A stretch of 9,179 bases of DNA, taken from Ruminiclostridium sp. (GTDB taxonomy: Bacteria > Bacillota_A > Clostridia > Oscillospirales > Ruminococcaceae). The notes under the pieces were generated by a model, which saw only the letters and a list, made by a program, of their open reading frames with translations, did not search any database and was not told the origin of the DNA. Made by a program: the position numbers and the translations under genes. The stretch is taken from contig JAFZOA010000211.1 of the NCBI GenBank assembly GCA_017550775.1, positions 1 to 9,179 on the forward strand, in the 5' to 3' direction. Of this stretch, positions 1 to 6,405 are shown one piece after another; position 1 is the first letter of the stretch, and every line of letters begins with the position of its first letter.

Positions 1-161
1 ATGGTCGGGGTGCCCTGATTTTCCTTCTTGTGCCAGACCGGCCCGAGTTCAAGTATGGTCTGTCCGAATTTGAGCTTGCGAAGCCACGGTATCAGCACAA
101 ATCCGAGCAGTGCCGATACGAGTACGGCGGTGAACGCCGTCGTTATTATTGTCAAAAGCAA
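1..161 (-). CDS. mraY: MraY, phospho-MurNAc-pentapeptide transferase (N-terminal fragment, runs off the window)
   Basis: MraY moves phospho-MurNAc-pentapeptide from UDP onto undecaprenyl phosphate, making lipid I at the inner face of the membrane. Only 53 codons are visible. They show one hydrophobic segment (about residues 4-26) ending in IPWLRKLKFGQ, then the cytoplasmic segment GPVWHKKENQGTPT, which matches the conserved early MraY loop (G-P-x-x-H-xx-K-x-GTPTMGG). The next two bases in the window, AT, fit the Met of that motif. The start is a TTG at 161-159: AAGAAGGT at 175-168 is a good ribosome binding site 6 nt upstream, and it overlaps the murE stop codon. A second in-frame TTG two codons later is possible but less well spaced. 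The gene directly follows murE with a 13-nt gap, so murF is not between them. Identity is firm; the start codon is inferred. Confidence 0.93.
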   Translation of the reverse strand, partial: MLLTIITTAFTAVLVSALLGFVLIPWLRKLKFGQTILELGPVWHKKENQGTPT

Positions 162-174
162 TATGATACCTTCT

Positions 175-1608
175 TTATCTGCAAAGTTCCTTAATTATCT
201 CGTGCTCGCTGAAATGCATATAGTTGTCGCCGATCACCTGGTATTCCTCGTGACCCTTGCCGCAGAGCGCGATCACATCGCCCTTGCGCGCCTTCCCGAC
301 CGCGAGCTTTATCGCTTCCAGCCTGTCTGTGCGGGTATGCACCTCACACTCTCCGGTAAAACCCGACTTTACCTGCTCGATGATAGCGTCCGGGTCTTCA
401 AAGCGCGGATTGTCCGAGGTTATCACCGCTATGTCCGCGAATCCGGACACGCATTTCCCCATTGCGGGACGTTTTCCCGCGTCACGCTCGCCCGCCGCGC
501 CGAACACGACGATGAGCCGGCCGGTCACATACGGCTTTATCGCGCCGAGAGTCTTTTCAAGCGCGTCCTCGGTGTGCGCGTAATCGCAAATCACCGTGTA
601 GTCCTTGTCGTAAAGCACCTCCGCGCGGCCGCATACGCCCTTTACCGTGTTGAGCGCCCTTACCGCGTCGCGGAGGTTTATCCCCGCGCACACACATGCC
701 GCCGCCGCGCCCATGGAGTTCATCACGTTGAAGCTCCCCGGCATCGGTATCGAGACCGCAAGCGCCTGCTCGCTCTCCCTGTCGGCGAGAATGTAGGACA
801 CTCCGCCGCTTTTCAGCTTTATCTTACAGGCGGAAACGTCGGTCATTCTCTCCTCGCTCAGCGCGACGAGCTTTATCCCGCCGGTCTCCGTCAGTTCTTC
901 GTACAGCCGCTTTCCCCACCTGTCGTCAACGTTTATAACCGCCGAATCACAGCATGAGAACAGCGACTTTTTCGCCTGGTAGTAGTTCTCCATGGTGCCA
1001 TGCCAGTCGAGGTGATCCTGCGTTAGGTTGGTGAAGATCCCGCAGACGAACCGCTCGTCCACGAACCGCGACTGTGAGAGCGCCTGCGACGACGCTTCCA
1101 TAGCGCAGTACTCCGCGCCGTTGTCCGCCATTTCCCGGAACAGCCGGTAAAGGTCGAACTGGTACGGGGTGGTGAGGTGCGCTTCGTAGGTCTTGCCGCA
1201 GACATCATAGCCCGCGGTGCCGATACAGCCGCACTTATGCCCGTTTGCCGTGAGTATATGCTTTATTATGTTGACGGTAGTGGTCTTGCCGTTGGTGCCG
1301 GTAGCCGCGATAAGCTTTAAGCGCTTTGTCGGCTCGCCGAAGTACCGTGACGAGAGCACCCCGTACATTCTCCGCGTGCTGTCGGTAAGTATCTGCTGCG
1401 GCAGCCCGAGGTCGTGATCCACGACCACCGCCGCTGCGCCCTTTGCGAGCATATCCGCGCAGGCGGCGTGTCCGTCGAAGTTGCGCCCGGTGATCGCAAC
1501 GAAAATGTCGCCGCTCTTCACCTTGCGCGTGTCGTCTGTTATGATGCCGATATCGCGGTTTTCGATACCGGCGCGTTCGTTTTCTTCAAGTATATCGTAC
1601 AGTCTCAA
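175..1608 (-). CDS. murE: MurE, UDP-MurNAc-tripeptide synthetase, probably meso-DAP-adding
   Basis: This cytoplasmic Mur ligase adds the third stem-peptide residue to UDP-MurNAc-L-Ala-D-Glu using ATP. I place the start at the TTG at 1608-1606 (477 aa): GGAGG at 1621-1617 lies 8 nt upstream. A longer reading from the GTG at 1617 would start on the ribosome binding site itself. In the 477-aa numbering the P-loop GTNGKTT is at about 104-110. The segment YYQAKKSLF (about 209-217) holds the lysine expected to be carbamylated (about K213). DYAHT is near 342 and GKGHEEY near 450. SDNPRFEDP (about 398-406) contains DNPR, the known signature of meso-diaminopimelate selectivity as opposed to L-lysine. 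Length is normal for the family. It follows the PBP gene by 18 nt and precedes mraY by 13 nt, so all three are surely cotranscribed. Confidence 0.96.
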   Translation of the reverse strand: MRLYDILEENERAGIENRDIGIITDDTRKVKSGDIFVAITGRNFDGHAACADMLAKGAAAVVVDHDLGLPQQILTDSTRRMYGVLSSRYFGEPTKRLKLIAATGTNGKTTTVNIIKHILTANGHKCGCIGTAGYDVCGKTYEAHLTTPYQFDLYRLFREMADNGAEYCAMEASSQALSQSRFVDERFVCGIFTNLTQDHLDWHGTMENYYQAKKSLFSCCDSAVINVDDRWGKRLYEELTETGGIKLVALSEERMTDVSACKIKLKSGGVSYILADRESEQALAVSIPMPGSFNVMNSMGAAAACVCAGINLRDAVRALNTVKGVCGRAEVLYDKDYTVICDYAHTEDALEKTLGAIKPYVTGRLIVVFGAAGERDAGKRPAMGKCVSGFADIAVITSDNPRFEDPDAIIEQVKSGFTGECEVHTRTDRLEAIKLAVGKARKGDVIALCGKGHEEYQVIGDNYMHFSEHEIIKELCR

Positions 1609-1626
1609 TTCCGGCACCTCCGGTCA

Positions 1627-3990
1627 TCAGCCCGCATCGGAGTTGTTGACAAGGAAGGTGACTTCTATCACGGTTCCCTTGCTTACTTCCTTACCCGGTT
1701 CTATGGACTGTGAGGTCGCCACCGCGTCGGGGTTGTTCACGCCGCCGCCGCTGAGCGAGATGTTGAGCCCGTAGAGCGAGAGCACATTGTTCGCCTGATT
1801 TACGGTGCAGCCGGTAAGATCCGGGACGGAGACCATCTGCTTCTCCGCGCCCTGCATGTAGATCACGACCGTACCGTTCTTCGGTATCGGAGCCGCTGCC
1901 TCGGGGATAGTATAGTCTACCTTGGCACTCTCGTCGCCAATGACGGAGATACTTGTAAGACCGCGGGCGTTGAGGGAGGATATGGCATCGAGCAGGGTAG
2001 AGCCGTAAACATACGGTACGGTCGTGTTCTGCTTTTCGAGCTCCTCCGCAGTGTACTGCGGGTAAACTCCGAGGTATTCGAGACATTCGCTGAACACCGC
2101 CGAAACGACAGGTGCAGCCACCATGGAGCCGTAGTATTTGCTTCCCATAGGCTCGTCAACGCACACGAGCATTATGTATTCGGGGTCGTCTGCGGGCGTG
2201 TACGCGCAGAAGGATCCGACATAGCGCATATCCCAGCTGTTGTGGTATTCGTCGAGCTTCTGGGACGTACCGGACTTGCCGCCTATGCGGTAGCCGGCGA
2301 TATAGGCGTTCTGACCGCCGTTCGCGGTAACGACGTTCTCGGTGAGCTGGCGCATGAGCGCGGAGGTCTCGCCGCTTATTACCTGGCGCTTGATCGTAGT
2401 TTCGGCGGACTTGACGACGTTTCCGCTCGCGTCGATTATCTTGTCCACCACATAGGGTGTTACGAGGTAGCCCCCGTTGATCGCGGCATTATAAGCGCAG
2501 ATCATCTGAATGGGGGTTATCTTGTTGGTCTGTCCGAAGGAGGAGGACGCGAGCTCGACGCTTCCCATTCTCTCATAGGGAACGTAAAGCGGCGCTGCCT
2601 CTCCGGGAAGGTCTATACCGGTCTTTTCGGTGAAGCCGAAAGCGGTGAAGTAGTTGCAGAACAGCCGTCTTCCGAGCTTCAGGCCTATCTGAATAAAGGA
2701 AGGGTTGCAGGACTTGGTGAGCGCGTCCTGGAGCGAGAGGGTGCCGTGGCCGCCGCCGGTGGTCCAGCAGTGGATCATGGTGTCTTCGACCTGATAAACT
2801 CCGAGGCACACGAAAGAGGAGTCGAGGTCTATGACCTCTTCTTCAAGTGCGGAGGCGCAGGTTATTACCTTGAAAACAGAGCCGGGGAAGTAAAGCTCTG
2901 AGACTGCCTTGTTCTTCCACTGTTTTTCACGCATAGCGGCGCGCTCTTCTTCAAGATCCTTCTCGATCATCTCGTTTATCGCGTCCTGATCGGTCATGCT
3001 TCCTGCCGCGTAATCGAGAATGAGCTGTTCGTGAAGCTCTTCAAGCTTCTTTTCGTCCTGTTCGGAAAGCTGGGACGGGTTGTTGAGGTTATAGCCCGGC
3101 GCGGTCGCCATAGCGATGATAGCTCCGGTCTTGGCGTTCATGATTATGCCGGTGGCGCGGTTGGCGACGAGATGCTGTCTTACCGCGCTCTCTAAGTTCT
3201 TTTCGAGGTAGTACTGAACGGTACTGTCGAGGGTGAGTATGATGCTGTGTCCGTCGCTCGCCTCATAGCGGTTCTCATAGTCATAGGGCATAGCATTGCC
3301 CTTCGCATCCTTTGCCATGACGATAAGACCGTCGGTGCCCTGGAGGTAGTTGTCATAGTACGCTTCAAGTCCGTAAACGCCCTCGTTGTCGTAGTTGGTG
3401 AAACCTATGATGCTGGACGCGAGACTGTCGTTCGGGTAGTAGCGCTTGCTGCTCTCCATGAGGTTTACTGTGAATGCGTCGAGCTTGTTCTCGGTGATGA
3501 ACGCCTGTATCTTGTCGTAGGTGTCCTTATCCACCTTTTTCTTGACTATGAAGTACTCGTTCTTGAAGTTCTTGCAGCCGTCGCGGATCTTCTGCTTATC
3601 CACGCCGAGCAGGCGGGACAGCGTCTTGCAGATAGTCTCGGTCATTGGCGGCTTGCCGGCTTTTTCGAGCTTCTCGTCCATTTCGGCTATCGCTTTCGGT
3701 GACAGCACCACGTCCCACACCGTCGTACTCTGTGCGAGTATCTTGTTGGTGCGGTCGTAGATAGTACCGCGGTTCGCGGTGATAGTGTAGCTGCTGAGCT
3801 GCTGTGAGTTTGCCTTTGAGCGGTAGTATTCCGAGCGCACGACGGTGGTGTTGTATATGATCGTGCAGATGTATCCGGCAGCCAGAATAAGCAAAGCAAG
3901 CACGACCCAGAACATCCTCCGCTTCATTTTGTTAGTCGGAGCGAGTATGGGCGTGCTTTGCGTGCTGTCGGGCATTCTTCTGTTTGCCAT
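1627..3990 (-). CDS. ftsI: Class B penicillin-binding protein (FtsI/PBP2B/SpoVD type) with two PASTA domains
   Basis: A septal D,D-transpeptidase that cross-links peptidoglycan made by the division machinery. The 787-aa product has a short basic cytoplasmic start, one membrane anchor (about 25-46) and the N-terminal pedestal domain starting at TANRGTIYDR (71-80). The transpeptidase motifs are SVFK (371-374, nucleophile Ser371), SCN (427-429) and KSGT (572-575). Two C-terminal PASTA-like repeats lie at about 656-714 and 719-782, the second beginning VSVPDLTGCTV. An acidic, probably helical stretch of about 50 residues (about 306-357) sits just before the SxxK motif. The ATG at 3990 has AAGGGGA a few nt upstream. 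The gene ends in tandem stops TGATGA. SpoVD (sporulation) and PBP2B (division) paralogues are hard to separate by eye; this is the only PBP in the visible cluster, so the division role is inferred. Confidence 0.94.
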   Translation of the reverse strand: MANRRMPDSTQSTPILAPTNKMKRRMFWVVLALLILAAGYICTIIYNTTVVRSEYYRSKANSQQLSSYTITANRGTIYDRTNKILAQSTTVWDVVLSPKAIAEMDEKLEKAGKPPMTETICKTLSRLLGVDKQKIRDGCKNFKNEYFIVKKKVDKDTYDKIQAFITENKLDAFTVNLMESSKRYYPNDSLASSIIGFTNYDNEGVYGLEAYYDNYLQGTDGLIVMAKDAKGNAMPYDYENRYEASDGHSIILTLDSTVQYYLEKNLESAVRQHLVANRATGIIMNAKTGAIIAMATAPGYNLNNPSQLSEQDEKKLEELHEQLILDYAAGSMTDQDAINEMIEKDLEEERAAMREKQWKNKAVSELYFPGSVFKVITCASALEEEVIDLDSSFVCLGVYQVEDTMIHCWTTGGGHGTLSLQDALTKSCNPSFIQIGLKLGRRLFCNYFTAFGFTEKTGIDLPGEAAPLYVPYERMGSVELASSSFGQTNKITPIQMICAYNAAINGGYLVTPYVVDKIIDASGNVVKSAETTIKRQVISGETSALMRQLTENVVTANGGQNAYIAGYRIGGKSGTSQKLDEYHNSWDMRYVGSFCAYTPADDPEYIMLVCVDEPMGSKYYGSMVAAPVVSAVFSECLEYLGVYPQYTAEELEKQNTTVPYVYGSTLLDAISSLNARGLTSISVIGDESAKVDYTIPEAAAPIPKNGTVVIYMQGAEKQMVSVPDLTGCTVNQANNVLSLYGLNISLSGGGVNNPDAVATSQSIEPGKEVSKGTVIEVTFLVNNSDAG

Positions 3991-4020
3991 GTTATCCCCT
4001 TGCCTTATGTTCTCTGTTAG

Positions 4021-4051
4021 GTATTGCGGGCGTTATGCACGTCCGCAATAC
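4021..4051. repeat. 12-bp hairpin in the ftsL-PBP gap
   Basis: GTATTGCGGGCG (4021-4032) and CGTCCGCAATAC (4040-4051) are inverted copies with a 7-nt loop; the single imperfect pair can form a G-U wobble in the RNA read from the plus strand (A-C mismatch on the minus-strand mRNA). It is by far the strongest stem in this roughly 100-nt spacer. On the minus strand no T-run follows it, so it is not a normal terminator of the dcw message. On the plus strand it is followed by TATATATATTATTT, which would suit a terminator for antisense transcripts. It may otherwise be an RNA processing or stability element setting the FtsL to PBP ratio. Function is inferred. Confidence 0.6.
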
Positions 4052-4092
4052 TATATATATTATTTCAGTTCGGCCTTTATTACTTTGTCCGG

Positions 4093-4602
4093 TCAGAATC
4101 CGAGGTAGTCGAGTATGCTGTTGAACCAGTTCTGTATAGACACGAAGATATTCTCGTCGGGAGGCGCCACCTCTGTCATTTCCTCCGTGTTGAGGGTGAT
4201 GAACTGTATCTGTGAGCTCTGGGTTTTCTGGAGTCCGAGATCCTGTGACGCGATCTTCTCTACGTTGTCGAGCGTGTACATACTGTCGAGCTCGGCGTTA
4301 AGGCGGATATTCTCACGTTCGGCGAGTTCGAGCTCGTTCTTTGCCTCGCTTATCATGGTGGTGTAGTCGGAGATCTGCACCTTGCTGTACAGCAGAGAGA
4401 ATGCTATCACAGCCGTGAATGCAGCTACCGCGAATGCCGCGATCACGCTTCCGTTTCGTCCTATCGACTTTTTCTGCGTGATGCCGATAGCCGCCTTCTG
4501 CTGTCTCTGCTTCTGTCGTTCACGTTTTTTCTGTTCAAGCTCCTCGTCGGTCTCAAACAGCGAAAGGTCATACGCTAAATTCGAGTTATCATTATACATC
4601 AT
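4093..4602 (-). CDS. ftsL: FtsL-like cell division protein
   Basis: A small bitopic protein of the FtsL/DivIC family, which with DivIC and DivIB forms the septal scaffold that regulates the septal synthase. The 169-aa product has a cytoplasmic tail of about 50 residues rich in Lys/Arg/Gln (25-37), one membrane segment (about 52-72), a coiled coil (about 77-108, with AKNELELAERENIRLNAELD) and the family-typical end YTLDNVEKIASQDLGL (109-124). The remaining roughly 40 residues end in FVSIQNWFNSILDYLGF, a hydrophobic, possibly amphipathic tail. The position between rsmH and the PBP gene is the classic ftsL locus and supports the call more than sequence identity does. Two consecutive ATG codons (4602 and 4599) are both possible starts; AAAGGGTGG lies just upstream. 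DivIC-like naming is the main alternative. Confidence 0.88.
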   Translation of the reverse strand: MMYNDNSNLAYDLSLFETDEELEQKKRERQKQRQQKAAIGITQKKSIGRNGSVIAAFAVAAFTAVIAFSLLYSKVQISDYTTMISEAKNELELAERENIRLNAELDSMYTLDNVEKIASQDLGLQKTQSSQIQFITLNTEEMTEVAPPDENIFVSIQNWFNSILDYLGF

Positions 4603-4622
4603 TATCCCACCCTTTCGGGATA
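4603..4622 (-). promoter_or_regulatory. Inverted repeat covering the ftsL ribosome binding site
   Basis: In the 33-nt gap between rsmH and ftsL, TATCCC and GGGATA form a perfect 6-bp inverted repeat (4617-4622 with 4603-4608) with an 8-nt loop. A second, exclusive pairing, CCC-GAAA-GGG, uses a GNRA-type tetraloop. Both pair part of the AAAGGGTGG ribosome binding site immediately before the ftsL ATG. Such a stem could lower ftsL initiation unless ribosomes ending rsmH open it. The repeat is visible in the sequence; the effect is inferred. Confidence 0.4.
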
Positions 4623-4635
4623 CCCGCTTATTTAT

Positions 4636-5565
4636 TTATCCGGGCAGTTTTTCTATTATCCTGAGTTTTGCGCTTCTGCTGCGGGGGTTTTCCGCAAGCT
4701 CCGATTCGTCCGCCGTGACGGGCTTTTTAGTGATCTGTACGGCGCGCGGCTTCTTTCCGCACACGCACACGGGGAAATCCTTGGGGCAGGTGCAGCCTTC
4801 GCACAGGCTCCTGAACTTCTGCTTGACTATCCTGTCCTCAAGCGAGTGGAACGTTATTACCGAGAGCCGTCCGCCCGTGCCCAGCAGCCCGAATATGTCG
4901 TCGAGCGCCGTCGTGAGCGCGTCAAGCTCGCCGTTCACCTCTATGCGTATCGCCTGGAAGGTCTTGCGGCAGGGGTTCTTCTCCTTGCGGACTTTGAGCG
5001 GCACGTTGCGCTTTATTATCTCCGCGAGCTCGCCGGTAGTGCGTATCGGGGCGTTTTCCCGGGCCGTGACGATACCGTGCGATATCCCTCGGGCGAACTT
5101 TTCCTCGCCGTAAGCGAATATTATCTCCGCGAGCTTGTCCTCCGGGTATTCGTTCACCACGTCATACGCGCTCATTCCCTCGCCGCTCATCCGCATATCG
5201 AGGGGCGCGTCGTTGTGGAAGGAGAACCCGCGCTCCGGGTCGTCGAGCTGGTGGGACGAAACGCCGAGATCCATGAGTGCCCCGTCGAGATGATCTATCC
5301 CGAGTTCGCACAGGGCGCTTGTTATCTCGCTGAAATTCCGGTTCACGAATATGGGGGAGTACCCCGCGAGCCGCTTTGTTGCGGCTTCTATCGCTTCTTT
5401 GTCGCGGTCGAAGCATATAAGCTTCCCGCCGCTTCCGAGCCGCTTTGCTATTTCAAGGCTGTGTCCGCCGCCGCCGGTGGTGCAGTCGGCGTAAATACCG
5501 TCCCCGCGCACGTTCAGCCCGTCAACTGCGGGCATGAGCAGCACCGAGGTGTGTGAAAACTCCAT
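4636..5565 (-). CDS. rsmH: RsmH (MraW), 16S rRNA m4C1402 methyltransferase
   Basis: RsmH methylates N4 of C1402 in 16S rRNA at the ribosomal P site using S-adenosylmethionine. The 309-aa product begins MEFSHTSVLL, as in the family. DCTTGGGGHS (27-36) is the SAM-binding loop, DLGVSSHQLDDPERGFS (99-115) the conserved central motif, KNPCRKTFQAIRIEVN (196-211) the substrate-domain signature, and FHSLEDRIVK (239-248) the late motif. A Cys-rich segment follows (Cys255, 258, 260, 267, 269), a pattern usual in Firmicute RsmH. A longer frame from a TTG at 5595 would intrude into mraZ and was rejected. The ATG lies one base after the mraZ stop (TAATATG), and the nearest ribosome binding site, GGAG, is about 14 nt upstream, so initiation probably depends on translation of mraZ. 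Confidence 0.97.
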   Translation of the reverse strand: MEFSHTSVLLMPAVDGLNVRGDGIYADCTTGGGGHSLEIAKRLGSGGKLICFDRDKEAIEAATKRLAGYSPIFVNRNFSEITSALCELGIDHLDGALMDLGVSSHQLDDPERGFSFHNDAPLDMRMSGEGMSAYDVVNEYPEDKLAEIIFAYGEEKFARGISHGIVTARENAPIRTTGELAEIIKRNVPLKVRKEKNPCRKTFQAIRIEVNGELDALTTALDDIFGLLGTGGRLSVITFHSLEDRIVKQKFRSLCEGCTCPKDFPVCVCGKKPRAVQITKKPVTADESELAENPRSRSAKLRIIEKLPG

Positions 5566-5566
5566 A

Positions 5567-5986
5567 TTACAGACCAAGCTCCATAGCCACCGCAACGATG
5601 TCGTCGTCGCTCTTTGCGCTGTTGAACTTCTCCCACGCTTCCTTGTCCCATATCTCGGCGCGGCCTTCGAGCCCGACGATCACCACGTCGGTATCAAGTC
5701 CGGCGTACTCGCGCAAAGGTGCGGGGATAAGCGCGCGGCCCTGTTTGTCCGGTTCGATCTCGAACGCGCTTCCGAACAGGACACGCTGTAAGTTGGCGGT
5801 CTTTGTCTGGGGCAGGTCGCGTATCTTTGCGACGAGCGCCTGCCAGTCCTCCATTGTATATACCTTTATACAATGCTGGTCGAGCGTTTTGGAGATCATA
5901 AAGACTTCGCCAAGCTCGTCGCGCAGCTTCACGGGGAAGTTCATACGCCCTTTGGCGTCAAGTGTGCTTTTGTACTCGCCTCGCAA
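5567..5986 (-). CDS. mraZ: MraZ, transcriptional regulator of the division and cell wall cluster
   Basis: A DNA-binding protein of the SpoVT/AbrB-like swapped-hairpin fold that forms rings and in several bacteria binds short repeats upstream of its own operon. The 139-aa product has the two expected half-domains. Their signatures are DAKGR (10-14) and DKQGRALIP (80-88). Length is typical (about 140-150 aa). The start is TTG at 5986-5984: AAAGGAG lies about 10 nt upstream, the only ATG nearby is out of frame, and the resulting MRGEYKSTLDAKGR matches family N-termini. It is the first gene of the operon, next to rsmH. Candidate binding sites lie around its transcription start (see 6107-6149). 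In E. coli MraZ represses and in mycoplasmas it activates; the direction here cannot be read from the sequence. Confidence 0.96.
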   Translation of the reverse strand: MRGEYKSTLDAKGRMNFPVKLRDELGEVFMISKTLDQHCIKVYTMEDWQALVAKIRDLPQTKTANLQRVLFGSAFEIEPDKQGRALIPAPLREYAGLDTDVVIVGLEGRAEIWDKEAWEKFNSAKSDDDIVAVAMELGL

Positions 5987-6023
5987 GTCTTATCATCTCC
6001 TTTCTTGCTCTGATATAAAGAAA

Positions 6024-6091
6024 AGTTTTCAACAGTTTCAACAGTTAGCGGCATTAAATGGAGGTTTTGCCCTGCGAAACTGTTGAAAACT
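6024..6091. repeat. Perfect 16-bp inverted repeat in the mraZ leader
   Basis: AGTTTTCAACAGTTTC (6024-6039) and GAAACTGTTGAAAACT (6076-6091) are exact inverted copies separated by 36 bp. Both arms carry the 10-mer GTTGAAAACT that recurs beyond trmD. In the mraZ transcript the stem would be followed by TTTCTTTAT, a U-rich tail, so it resembles a long-loop terminator sitting between the promoter and the mraZ start. A second copy of TTTCAACAGTT, shifted by 9 nt (6036-6046), lets the far arm pair in an alternative 11-bp register, as an antiterminator would. It may equally be a protein-binding dyad in DNA. Confidence 0.75.
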
Positions 6092-6106
6092 ATGTGGAAA
6101 AGGTTT

Positions 6107-6149
6107 AAAAGTGACCGTTTTGCCAAAAAAGTGGACAAAAAACCACTTT
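6107..6149. promoter_or_regulatory. AAAGTG-type boxes at the mraZ transcription start (candidate MraZ operator)
   Basis: AAAGTGAC at 6108-6115 and AAAGTGGAC at 6128-6136 are direct copies exactly 20 bp apart, and AAAGTGG at 6149-6143 on the other strand forms a perfect inverted repeat with the second copy (8-nt spacer). They cover the predicted mraZ start site and early leader. The AAAGTG core resembles the MraZ box reported for mycoplasmas; E. coli MraZ prefers TGGG repeats. Assignment to MraZ is inference from position and core. Confidence 0.4.
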
Positions 6150-6155
6150 AATAAC

Positions 6156-6184
6156 ATTATACTCTTAACCGGCAAAAAAATCAA
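6156..6184 (-). promoter_or_regulatory. Promoter of the mraZ operon
   Basis: On the minus strand TTGATT (6184-6179) is followed after exactly 17 nt by a perfect TATAAT (6161-6156). This is a near-consensus housekeeping sigma promoter. The predicted start is near 6149, giving a leader of about 160 nt before the mraZ TTG, which is long enough to carry the 16-bp inverted repeat. It is the only strong minus-strand promoter I see in the window and probably drives at least mraZ to mraY. Confidence 0.85.
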
Positions 6185-6396
6185 GGCTTAATTTGATATT
6201 ACAGAACCTAAAAGCATAAAACTTTATATTATTTTTTTGTGACATTTTAACAAAAATATACTGTACAATTTGAAGTGTATTCACAAAAATTTTTGAAAAA
6301 TCGCAAAATGTTGTGGTTTGGCGCAACGTGGCACCTATATTTTGTGCTTGCCACAAAAAGGTGGTAATTTCGTCACTTTTATTTTGCGCCGCGATG

Positions 6397-6405
6397 TGGT
6401 ATAAT
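6397..6405 (+). promoter_or_regulatory. Extended -10 promoter of rimM-trmD
   Basis: TGGTATAAT is a perfect -10 hexamer (6400-6405) with the TGn extension. No good -35 is present; at 17-bp spacing the hexamer is TTTTAT, which overlaps an inverted AAAAGTGAC box (6372-6380). The predicted start is near 6412, leaving a leader of about 25 nt with AAGGAG 6 nt before the rimM ATG. Confidence 0.75.

Noticed and set aside
28..957. Long plus-strand open frame opposite murE
   Set aside because: It is antisense to an unmistakable murE, is rich in Arg/His low-complexity stretches typical of shadow frames in GC-rich DNA, and matches no family.
1609..1617. GTG at 1617 as the murE start
   Set aside because: The GTG overlaps the GGAGG that would serve as ribosome binding site; the TTG at 1608 is 8 nt downstream of that site and gives a family-like N-terminus.
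2242..2901. Plus-strand open frame opposite the PBP gene
   Set aside because: Shadow of the PBP coding strand; no ribosome binding site and no recognisable domain.
4846..5556. Plus-strand open frame opposite rsmH
   Set aside because: Antisense to conserved RsmH motifs, with no start signal or family resemblance.
5566..5595. TTG at 5595 as the rsmH start
   Set aside because: It would overlap mraZ and add MRWLWSLVCN before the conserved MEFSHTSVLL start.
5941..6138. Small frame in the mraZ leader, including a 38-codon version from an ATG at 6054
   Set aside because: It overlaps mraZ out of frame and the ATG has CTCC rather than a ribosome binding site before it. Its length comes from the AT-rich leader rather than from coding constraint.
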